The notes under the pieces were generated by a model. The model saw nothing but the letters and a program-made list of their open reading frames with translations, was not told the DNA's origin and did no database searches. A DNA stretch of 64,000 bases, taken from positions 1 through 64,000 of the forward strand of contig JBGQBO010000022.1 in assembly GCA_041494885.1 (NCBI GenBank), read 5' to 3'. The DNA comes from JAIQFV01 sp041494885. Its GTDB lineage: Bacteria; Acidobacteriota; Terriglobia; JAIQFV01. The translations under genes were made by a program, and so were the position numbers. Shown in pieces: positions 25,659 to 32,287 of this stretch; positions within the stretch are counted from its first letter, which is position 1; each line of letters opens with the position of its first letter.

Positions 25659-26938
25659 AAACGCTTCTGGAGTTGTGTCTGATCATGGGGATTGCTTCGG
25701 GACTCGCAGGTGAAGGAGCGGAGCAACAATACCGAATGTTGAAAGCACTTCATCCTTCTGCTGCGAGTTTTGGAGAAGCACCGGGGCAAGTTCTCTTTTT
25801 GCCCAGCGGGAAACTGTATGTCGCCTATCGACTGCTGGGGGAAAGCGCAACTTCCTCGACGCTCCGTGTCGTATTCTTCGATCCCGTCACCGGACAACAG
25901 GGCAACGTACGCGACTATCCTGTTCCGAGTGCGCCGGTTCCTCGCGTCGCCACGGCATTTATTATGAGTCAGGATGGCAGCACGCTAGCCTATGCTGAAT
26001 TACACCCTCCGCAGGTGCTTGTGACAATCGAAGTAGCAACGTTGAACCCGCTGAGTACTTCGGAGGCTAGCCTGTTCGGTGAGCAGGATTTCGCCCCGCA
26101 CGTATCCACCCTCAGCAGTGAATCCCTTGTGCTTTCGGCAGGCAAGTTGACGCATGACGGCAAAGTGACTGCGGTGCATGAAGTTCGCAAGATATCCCTA
26201 AGTACTAGAAACCTTAAGAGAGTCGTTTCGGAGGAGGCGGTCCCGGTGGGTGAGGATGTCAGCGAGTTGATCTACTGGCGGAAGCGCATTCACGCGCAAC
26301 ATGAAGTAGGCCAAGTACTGCTTTTAAACGACGGCGTGCTTGGCCTTACAAACCTGATGAGTGAAGGTTGGATTCAACTTTTCGATCAGGCGGGCAAGGA
26401 ACTCACAAGGCTACACAATCCTAATTGTGGCTTCGTGCGAGCGAGTCTGTCGCCGGATCGCCAAGTCGGGGCTGCCGTATGTGAGGAAACCGGCTTGGAT
26501 GAACCTCATTTCGGTCAGACGATTCGCCGTGACGCCGTGGTCTTCGAAGTCAAGACCCTGAAAGTCATCGCCACGATCCCGATGTCCCGGAAAAGTGTGA
26601 AGGAGCATGGTTCTAGGCGTGGCGACCTCTGGGTGGCAGCCCCTTCCCCTGCGATCTGGCACGGGAAAGACCGCGTGCTTGTGGCGGTTCCAAACTTCAC
26701 CGATTCAATAGACCTCTACTCCATCTCCGCTGACCCTCTCCCCCATCCTGGGGCGTTGCCCCAAGGTATAAGACTCCCCTTTCAAGGGAGGAAAAGCTGC
26801 ATTACCTTTTCTGACGCACACTGTTTCCTAAAGAGCCCATCTTCTCTTCCCGTACAATCTTATCTCCGGCCACATCTTAGCTTTCATGAATCGAGGCTGT
26901 TGACAAATCGCGACGTCAACGTTATTATTTGGGATTGA
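25655..26938 (+). CDS. Secreted beta-propeller-like protein, function unknown
   Basis: A 427-residue protein with a probable signal peptide (MKTLLELCLIMGIASGLAGEG). The rest is rich in beta strands in WD40/YVTN-like patterns: VLFLPSGKLYVAYRLLG, AFIMSQDGSTLAYAELHP, RASLSPDRQVGAAVCEET and a final NRDVNVIIWD. No enzyme motif is present, and no assigned family was recognised. Near residues 362-383 the sequence DPLPHPGALPQGIRLPFQGRK is encoded by short G/C palindromes (26741-26790), which looks like a repeat element that entered the coding region in frame. Codon use is less biased than in the housekeeping neighbours, which could mean transfer. Downstream lies the IscA-like gene. Confidence 0.6.
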   Translation: MKTLLELCLIMGIASGLAGEGAEQQYRMLKALHPSAASFGEAPGQVLFLPSGKLYVAYRLLGESATSSTLRVVFFDPVTGQQGNVRDYPVPSAPVPRVATAFIMSQDGSTLAYAELHPPQVLVTIEVATLNPLSTSEASLFGEQDFAPHVSTLSSESLVLSAGKLTHDGKVTAVHEVRKISLSTRNLKRVVSEEAVPVGEDVSELIYWRKRIHAQHEVGQVLLLNDGVLGLTNLMSEGWIQLFDQAGKELTRLHNPNCGFVRASLSPDRQVGAAVCEETGLDEPHFGQTIRRDAVVFEVKTLKVIATIPMSRKSVKEHGSRRGDLWVAAPSPAIWHGKDRVLVAVPNFTDSIDLYSISADPLPHPGALPQGIRLPFQGRKSCITFSDAHCFLKSPSSLPVQSYLRPHLSFHESRLLTNRDVNVIIWD

Positions 26939-27019
26939 CTCGGCAATCAAAACTACAGGCAATGGAACCGCTCCCCGTCGCGTGGGAGTTCAATATTCAA
27001 TCGAAGGAGAATAATTTCA

Positions 27020-27367
27020 ATGGAAAACACGACCGCCGCACAAGCACTCTTGATGACGCCGATGGCTGTCACCAAGGTCAAGGAAATCATGGCTAAACAG
27101 CCGGAACCGTTTGAAGGCTTGCGCATCGCCGTCGTTGGCGGCGGATGCTCAGGTTTTCAATATCACATGGGGTTTGAAAAGGCTCCCGGCCTGAATGACC
27201 AGGTGCTAGAGTTTGATGGCTTGAAAGTCATCGTTGACAACAACAGCCTGAATTACATCCGGGGCTGCGAGGTGGATTACGTCGAGGGCATGCAGGGAAC
27301 GGGGTTCAAGTTCAACAACCCCAATGCCACCTCCACTTGTGGCTGTGGTGAATCGTTCAAGGCCTAA
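27020..27367 (+). CDS. Fe-S cluster carrier, IscA/ErpA/HesB type
   Basis: A-type carrier of 115 residues that receives Fe-S clusters from a scaffold and passes them to apo-proteins. The three family cysteines are present: Cys43 in GGGCSGFQY, and Cys107 and Cys109 in the TSTCGCGESF tail. The core LRIAVVGGGCSGFQYHMGFE and YVEGMQGTGFKFNNPNA is typical. AAGGAG lies 10 nt before the ATG. No other isc or suf gene is nearby. The double activase 3.4 kb upstream needs Fe-S clusters, but a link is only a guess. IscA, ErpA and SufA cannot be told apart from this sequence alone. Confidence 0.93.
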   Translation: MENTTAAQALLMTPMAVTKVKEIMAKQPEPFEGLRIAVVGGGCSGFQYHMGFEKAPGLNDQVLEFDGLKVIVDNNSLNYIRGCEVDYVEGMQGTGFKFNNPNATSTCGCGESFKA

Positions 27368-27537
27368 CTTGCCTTCCGAGAAACTCTTATTTGCGGCTGG
27401 AGAAATCAGTGGCGATCTTCTTCAGCCGCAATACCCTTCCCTTTCCTGATTCACCCCCCACCCCTTCGTTGACTCAAACGGGTAAATCACGCGCGCATCC
27501 TACTGGCAAGCATACAGGCCAGATTCCAAGCTAGGGG

Positions 27538-27623
27538 CAATACCGTTCAGTTAACGAAATCAGGGCCGGAACTCTCCATTCGATAGGGCACTTATTAAGA
27601 CGAAATTCTGCGCAAGTGAATCG
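27538..27623 (+). repeat. 86-bp direct repeat, copy A
   Basis: Starts with CAATACCGTTCAGTTAACGA and ends with CTGCGCAAGTGAATCG. It aligns without gaps to copy B at 27917-28002, with 66 of 86 positions identical. The first 20 bases differ at one position only. It may be a dispersed intergenic element or a decayed insertion. Confidence 0.75.
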
Positions 27624-27916
27624 TCGATGAATTGCGATATGAAGAGGTACTTTCGCCCCTCCGGGGCTCCGCTCATTTTCGGGCTCTCACCCCGCCCTCG
27701 CCCCGCAAAAAAAAAGCGCGGGGCTCAGACGGGGCCACACTCTGGCTGCCCTCCGGGCCTAACTTGATTACACTCTTTCGGTCTCCGGGCTTAAGCGGGG
27801 CTCCCGCCACGGCGGATCTTCGACAGACGGGGCTAAAATTGTGCCTGCCCTCCGAGCCTCTGACTGGAAATGAACCGGGCGTTTGATCAAGAAACTCGAG
27901 AGGCTCGACACAGTCC

Positions 27917-28002
27917 CAATACCCTTCAGTTAACGAAGTCTTGGGCGATACTCCCAAATCGATTGGGGATTTCTTAATACGAAACGCTGCTTAAGTGAAC
28001 CG
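27917..28002 (+). repeat. 86-bp direct repeat, copy B
   Basis: Starts with CAATACCCTTCAGTTAACGA and ends with CTGCTTAAGTGAACCG. It is 77% identical to copy A over the full length, in the same orientation, 293 bp further on. Confidence 0.75.
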
Positions 28003-28051
28003 TATTGCGGCTAGGGCGGATCCGTCTGGGAATTTGATGGGTTCACGTCAG

Positions 28052-28079
28052 AGGGGCGTCCGCCGTGGCGGACGCCCCT
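28052..28079. repeat. 28-bp perfect palindrome, REP-like
   Basis: AGGGGCGTCCGCC (28052-28064), GT, GGCGGACGCCCCT (28067-28079). The stem is 13 bp with a nominal 2-nt loop. It ends 5 bp before the xdhC stop codon on the minus strand. It can act as an mRNA end or a terminator without T-tract. Palindromes of this kind often recur in a genome. Confidence 0.7.
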
Positions 28080-28084
28080 ACAGG

Positions 28085-28921
28085 CTAGATTTTCTGTTCG
28101 GCGTGGGATTTATATTTCAATTGGTCGGAGAGCTTGGCGCCATCAGGCAAAGTGGCATGCCGGCGTATCGCGATGATTTCCGAAACAAAGGCGACAGCGA
28201 TTTCCTCTGCGGTAACAGCCCCGATGTCCAGCCCGATGGGTGCGGTCACCTTTCTGAATAATTCCGGATCAAACCCTTCCTCTTCAAGCCGCTCGTACAG
28301 GGTCTTTATCTTGCGCTTGCTACCTATCAACCCAATGTAGCGTGCGGGGGTCTGGATCGCCCAGCGAAGCACATTCAAGTCTTCCTTATGGCCACGGGTC
28401 ACGATGACCACGTAAGAAGACTCGTTGACTTGAACCCGGTTAAACGCATTCTCGAAGTAATCGGCGATGACCTCCGCCGCTTCAGGAAAGCGTTTCTGGC
28501 TGGCATAGTCCGGCCGGTCATCAATCACGACAGTCTGAAAACCGGTCAGCGTGGCCACTTTTGAAATCGCGCGAGAGACATGGCCGGCGCCGAAGATGAA
28601 CAAAGTGGGGGGAGGAAGAATTGGTTCCACGAACACCTCCAGTGTTCCGCCGCAAACCAGCCCGCTCTGATCCACGTCATCCTCAGTCAGATCGAATGAA
28701 AGCATGCGTGATTTCTCCTCTCGCATGGCCTTTTGGGCCGCCAGGACGACTTCCGCCTCGACGCAGCCGCCCCCGATGGATCCCAGAGTCGATCCATCCT
28801 CGCGCACCAGGATCTTCGCGGCTTCGTAACTTGGAATGGATCCGCGAACACGGACGATTGTTGCCAACGCGGCCTGCTTGCCGCTCCTGCGAATCTTCGA
28901 GATCTCTTCGTAAATATCCAT
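28085..28921 (-). CDS. xdhC: XdhC/CoxI family molybdenum-hydroxylase maturation protein
   Basis: XdhC-type proteins bind the molybdenum cofactor, help add its terminal sulfido ligand and insert it into xanthine dehydrogenase-like enzymes. About 278 residues: the N-terminal XdhC domain has RVRGSIPSYEAAKILV, SIGGGCVEAEVV and LVCGGTLEVFVEP, and the C-terminal Rossmann domain starts at LFIFGAGHVSRAISKVA (about residue 106), with TRGHKEDLNVLRWA and YIGLIGSKRK beyond. ATG at 28921, preceded by AGGGATT, is preferred over the upstream codon at 28939. It is the last gene of the mocA-yqeB-xdhC set. No molybdenum hydroxylase structural gene lies in the window. A 118-bp inverted-repeat element separates it from the previous gene. 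Confidence 0.87.
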   Translation of the reverse strand: MDIYEEISKIRRSGKQAALATIVRVRGSIPSYEAAKILVREDGSTLGSIGGGCVEAEVVLAAQKAMREEKSRMLSFDLTEDDVDQSGLVCGGTLEVFVEPILPPPTLFIFGAGHVSRAISKVATLTGFQTVVIDDRPDYASQKRFPEAAEVIADYFENAFNRVQVNESSYVVIVTRGHKEDLNVLRWAIQTPARYIGLIGSKRKIKTLYERLEEEGFDPELFRKVTAPIGLDIGAVTAEEIAVAFVSEIIAIRRHATLPDGAKLSDQLKYKSHAEQKI

Positions 28922-28962
28922 AATCCCTGTGCTGTCCAAATCGGAATTCGCGGACCTATTTA

Positions 28963-29080
28963 ATTAGGAAGCCAGGAAACCAAGAAGCCGAGCGTCCAAC
29001 GTATCCTCCTTACCACCTTACCAAGATACTCCCGGGGGTCGTCTTTGTTCTTGCCTCTCTTGGTTTCCTGGCTTCCTAAT
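28963..29080. repeat. 118-bp element with perfect 23-bp inverted ends
   Basis: The left arm at 28963-28985 starts ATTAGGAAGCCAGG and the right arm at 29058-29080 ends CCTGGCTTCCTAAT. The arms are exact reverse complements over 23 bp and enclose 72 bp. No open frame of note lies inside. Its size and inverted ends suit a MITE or a large intercistronic hairpin. It lies between the xdhC start and the yqeB-like stop. No clear target-site duplication was found. Confidence 0.8.
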
Positions 29081-29106
29081 GCATCCCCGATCTTACTCCC
29101 AAAATA

Positions 29107-29961
29107 TCACGCCCCCTCTTTGGCGTCGAAACCGGTCAAAATTCTGAGCACGGCTTCCAGCACTCCACCTGCAATGGCGCGGGCCTTATCGGAGATGAGG
29201 AAACAACTTTCCGGATCATTGCGAGGGTCGATATCCGCCACTTTAATGCGGCCTGTCACCGGCGTGCCCTCATGTAGCAAACCCCTCAACACGCCCGTCA
29301 GCTTCGACTTCACCGGAATGCGGTTAACGAACCCAATAATATCACCGGCCCCCACGGACTCACCAATCTTTTTGGAGGTAACGAAAACACCTTCCTGCGG
29401 GGGATAGATCACACGTTCGATCGAGACCCCCCGCACTTCAGCGGGGATGCCGGTGTTATCTTCCGCACTTCCCTTCCCGATCACCCGCCCGAGATGATGC
29501 CCGCGGTTGGTCTCAACCACAAAACGGACGTTGTCAGGCGCCCTAAACCCCGGACCCAGCCCAATGACGAAGACGCCCTGCGGATAATCCTGCGGCACCG
29601 GGGATTTCAGCATTCGGGCATCCACGAGAATGGGTAAGGGTTGCTCGAGAAGAGGAGCGGTTAGCTCCAATCCCGGATCGATGATAATGGGGAGATGATT
29701 AAGCTGAAGCTCATCCTTCGCCTCCGCCAGGGAGGAAACTCGTTGTCCCTCGAGACCTTCAACGAGGTGAGACCCTGCGTAAATCGCTTCAGCGAAAGCA
29801 ACTCCCCGCCGAATGGCGAGCGGCATTTGAATCTCTGTCATCACCGCCTTGAAACCGCAATGCCACAGCTTATGCGCGACCCCGCTGGCCATCTCCCCCG
29901 CCCCACGGATGAGGATGAGGAATTCTGTGTTCTCAGTTCTCTTCCGAGTCTCTAATCCCAT
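29107..29961 (-). CDS. YqeB-like (EF2563 family) selenium-dependent molybdenum hydroxylase maturation protein
   Basis: A 284-residue protein of the EF2563/YqeB family, which in many genomes accompanies selenium-dependent molybdenum hydroxylases. Visible: the Rossmann-like start LILIRGAGEMASGVAHKL, PLAIRRGVAFAEAIYAG, IDPGLELT, then VIGLGPGFRAPDNVRFVVETNRGHHLGRVI as adjoining pieces and GVFVTSKKIGESVGAGDIIGFV. The exact activity is not known. It overlaps the 3' end of mocA by 10 bp, so the two are translated together. Named companions in other genomes include selD and a YqeC-like protein; neither is seen here. Confidence 0.85.
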   Translation of the reverse strand: MGLETRKRTENTEFLILIRGAGEMASGVAHKLWHCGFKAVMTEIQMPLAIRRGVAFAEAIYAGSHLVEGLEGQRVSSLAEAKDELQLNHLPIIIDPGLELTAPLLEQPLPILVDARMLKSPVPQDYPQGVFVIGLGPGFRAPDNVRFVVETNRGHHLGRVIGKGSAEDNTGIPAEVRGVSIERVIYPPQEGVFVTSKKIGESVGAGDIIGFVNRIPVKSKLTGVLRGLLHEGTPVTGRIKVADIDPRNDPESCFLISDKARAIAGGVLEAVLRILTGFDAKEGA

Positions 29962-30542
29962 CGCGCTCGCAGTCTTTCCAAATCTTCCACGAAATCGATG
30001 TCGAGCAACACGGCCTCGTCGTCAATGTCCACCCACTCGATTTGATCAGGGTGCCTGTTCAGGATCGATTTACAACCCACGTCGCCCCTCAGGGCACGAA
30101 TCTCCTCCCAGAAAATCCGGGGAATGATCACTGGATTGCCCTGCTGACCTTTGAATCGAGGGGCCACGATATGATTCGGCGCCTGCTCCCATTGGGAAGC
30201 CAGTCGATTGAGGATATCGGTTCGGACTGCCGGCATATCGGCATGAGCGATGAGGACCGCCCCGCTCTTCGGATTGCATAATTCGAGCCCGCAAAGGATC
30301 GAACTGGCCATCCCCTGCGAAGGATGAGGATTGACGGCTTTCTTCACCCGGTCCGACAGGAGGCGCCTCGAAATCAACCCTGCCGTCTCTCGATTCACCA
30401 CGATGATCACCTCGTCGATCACACTGGCCCACAGATGATCGATGGCCCAGTCGATCAGCCTTTTACGCTGGATCAACGCTTCGAGTTTTTCGCCACCAAA
30501 TCGATGTGAGAGTCCGGCCGCCAAAAGCAGGGATGAAATCAC
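29952..30542 (-). CDS. mocA: MocA-like molybdenum cofactor nucleotidyltransferase
   Basis: A 196-residue NTP transferase of the MobA-like family, as in MocA, which attaches CMP to molybdopterin to make the cytosine dinucleotide form used by xanthine dehydrogenase-type enzymes. The nucleotide-binding motif LLLAAGLSHRFGGEK (residues 5-19) replaces the common LAAGxSxRxGxxK. HADMPAV (about 100-106) is the metal-binding Asp region, and FKGQQGNPVIIP matches the substrate loop. Context with yqeB-like and xdhC genes supports MocA over MobA. Start ATG at 30542. It lies 87 bp after the LeuA-like gene on the same strand. Confidence 0.85.
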   Translation of the reverse strand: MISSLLLAAGLSHRFGGEKLEALIQRKRLIDWAIDHLWASVIDEVIIVVNRETAGLISRRLLSDRVKKAVNPHPSQGMASSILCGLELCNPKSGAVLIAHADMPAVRTDILNRLASQWEQAPNHIVAPRFKGQQGNPVIIPRIFWEEIRALRGDVGCKSILNRHPDQIEWVDIDDEAVLLDIDFVEDLERLRARWD

Positions 30543-30629
30543 CGGTGCACTTTATGAAAAGCAGGTAAGGAAGTCAAGGAAGGGGCAGCCGGGGGTCTCT
30601 AAAGACCGCCAGAGGGCCGGTATGGGGCG

Positions 30630-31853
30630 CTAACTGAGCCGGATGGCAGCCCGGATCTCGGAATCGTTGAGGACATGATTCGATTGCTTGGCCACGGCGT
30701 AGATCGCATCGACGATCGGTTCGCTCGGAGCCATGCCGTGTTTTTCCAGCCAGTAGACGATATTCGACCTTCCGCTCATCGGCCCGATCTCGATCACCTG
30801 CTCCAGGCCGAAGAGGTGCGCGGGGACGCCAGAATAAACACTGTTGGCCAGCGACTCATCCTTTTTCCGGAACGCTTTAATCACGGCGGCCGCATGAACC
30901 CCGGTAGCGGTCCGGAACGCATCCGTACCGAACACTGGGTAATTCACCGGAATGGGCACCCGTGTCGCCTTGGACACTGCCTGGCAATACAACTTGAGTT
31001 TGCTCAAATCCTGGTGAATGATCCCCATGAGCTTCAAGTTAACCAGCAATTGATCCATGGAAGCATTGCCCACGCGCTCACCGATCCCCAGCGCACATCC
31101 GTGGAGTTGATCCGCCCCTGCCTCCAGGGCCGCCAAGCAATTGGGGATTGCCAGTCCACGGTCGCTGTGGCCGTGCCAGTCCACGCGGACCGCAGCCCCA
31201 CTGGGCGTGACAATTTCATCGATCACAAAGCGGATCAAATTCCGGACCCCCGAGGGCGTGGCGTGACCCACGGTGTCACACACACAGATAGCGCGGGCCC
31301 CACATTGAATTGCCGTCGTATAGAGAAGCTTGATCGTTTCGGGATCGGCCCGGGTGGTGTCTTCGGTGACGTACATGACCGGGAGACCCAGATTGACCGC
31401 ATAGCGAAGGGCCCGTTCGGTGGTTCGAACCAGGTGATCCACCGTCCATTCTTCGGTGAATCGACGGATGGGGCTTGATCCGATAAAAGTCGCCGCCTCG
31501 ATCTCCAGTCCTGTTCGCTGCACAACTTCCGCGATCGGAGTAATATCGGCTTCAAGGGTGCGAGCAGCACAATTCGCCTGAATCTTCAATTTCCCTTGAA
31601 CGATTTCCCGGGCGAGTCGTTCCACGTCGGCACGAGCGCGCGGACCGGCGCCCGGAAGACCCAGATCCAAGGCATTGATCCCGACCTCATCCATCAAATG
31701 CAGGATCTCGATTTTTTCGTCGATGGAGGGATCACGGACCGAAGGGGATTGGAGGCCGTCGCGGAGGCTCTCGTCATTCAGCAACACGCGCCTGTTCATG
31801 ATCGACGCGGCGCCGTTGGCCGTATTCCAGTCAAAAATCAGCTTCTCATCCAT
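30630..31853 (-). CDS. 2-isopropylmalate/homocitrate synthase-family protein without regulatory domain
   Basis: A DRE-TIM metallolyase of 407 residues. The catalytic barrel shows LLNDESLRDGLQSPSVRD (metal and acetyl-CoA site), an HGHSDRGLAIPN metal ligand motif near residue 222, and the family-typical LHGCALGIGERVGNASMDQLL. The C-terminal LeuA regulatory domain of about 130 residues is missing; the remainder fits a LeuA dimer or linker region. It could therefore condense acetyl-CoA with another 2-oxo acid (as NifV, AksA or CimA do) or act as a feedback-free isopropylmalate synthase. No leuBCD or nif genes are close. The gene is in the minus-strand run between a zinc-ribbon gene and mocA. Confidence 0.8.
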   Translation of the reverse strand: MDEKLIFDWNTANGAASIMNRRVLLNDESLRDGLQSPSVRDPSIDEKIEILHLMDEVGINALDLGLPGAGPRARADVERLAREIVQGKLKIQANCAARTLEADITPIAEVVQRTGLEIEAATFIGSSPIRRFTEEWTVDHLVRTTERALRYAVNLGLPVMYVTEDTTRADPETIKLLYTTAIQCGARAICVCDTVGHATPSGVRNLIRFVIDEIVTPSGAAVRVDWHGHSDRGLAIPNCLAALEAGADQLHGCALGIGERVGNASMDQLLVNLKLMGIIHQDLSKLKLYCQAVSKATRVPIPVNYPVFGTDAFRTATGVHAAAVIKAFRKKDESLANSVYSGVPAHLFGLEQVIEIGPMSGRSNIVYWLEKHGMAPSEPIVDAIYAVAKQSNHVLNDSEIRAAIRLS

Positions 31854-31892
31854 GGCGGAATTCGATTGGGAGACAAGCCGGGGATCCCGAAA

Positions 31893-32240
31893 TCACATCT
31901 GGGCCCAGGTTGCTGCAGGATCGTGCTTCACATCCTCCGGGCGATACAGGGAGTGACATTCGACGCAGCGGTACAGCTCAGCATTCTTGCCCACTTGTCG
32001 AACGAGTGCTTCGTCGAGATCATAATAGCGCTTGAGCTTCCCTTCGCAGTTTTTTCCTTTTTCGTCCTTAACGAGGCACACCCATTGGCCGGGCTTTTTG
32101 ACCAGGATGCCTTCCGCCTTCTTCTTTTTCGGTGCCGCGGGCGGCGCTGTATGCGCGGCAGCGGCGGGCTTCGCTACAGGCGTGGCGGACGGGGGTGCGG
32201 GTGAAGGTGGCGTTGCAGGTTTCGGGATTTCGTCTGGCAC
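31893..32240 (-). CDS. Small zinc-ribbon protein with Pro/Ala-rich N-terminus
   Basis: A 115-residue protein. Residues 1-40 are Pro/Ala/Lys-rich and probably disordered. The rest holds two cysteine clusters, CLVKDEKGKNC and YRCVECHSLY, about 35 residues apart, suited to one zinc site. I do not recognise the family. It lies 39 bp before the LeuA-like gene and 47 bp after the OPT transporter, so it is probably part of the same transcript. The repeated Pro-Ala pattern recalls linkers in ribosome-associated factors, but no function can be given. Confidence 0.65.
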   Translation of the reverse strand: MPDEIPKPATPPSPAPPSATPVAKPAAAAHTAPPAAPKKKKAEGILVKKPGQWVCLVKDEKGKNCEGKLKRYYDLDEALVRQVGKNAELYRCVECHSLYRPEDVKHDPAATWAQM

Positions 32241-32287
32241 AGGCTATTCTCCTCAAGCGAGACTAGAAACTCAAGCTTCGAATTCTA

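Larger units (their letters stand above)
27368..28084. other. Repeat-rich intergenic region
   Basis: About 715 bases with no credible gene. It contains an 86-bp direct repeat pair (27538-27623 and 27917-28002), a shorter pair that starts with CAGACGGGGC and ends in GCCCTCCGxGCCT (27726-27760 and 27824-27859), a GCCCCGC/GCGGGGC hairpin around A9 near 27701-27725, and a 28-bp palindrome at 28052-28079. Open frames here (27632-27886 plus and 27673-27957 minus) are G+C-driven and lack any domain. Confidence 0.65.
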
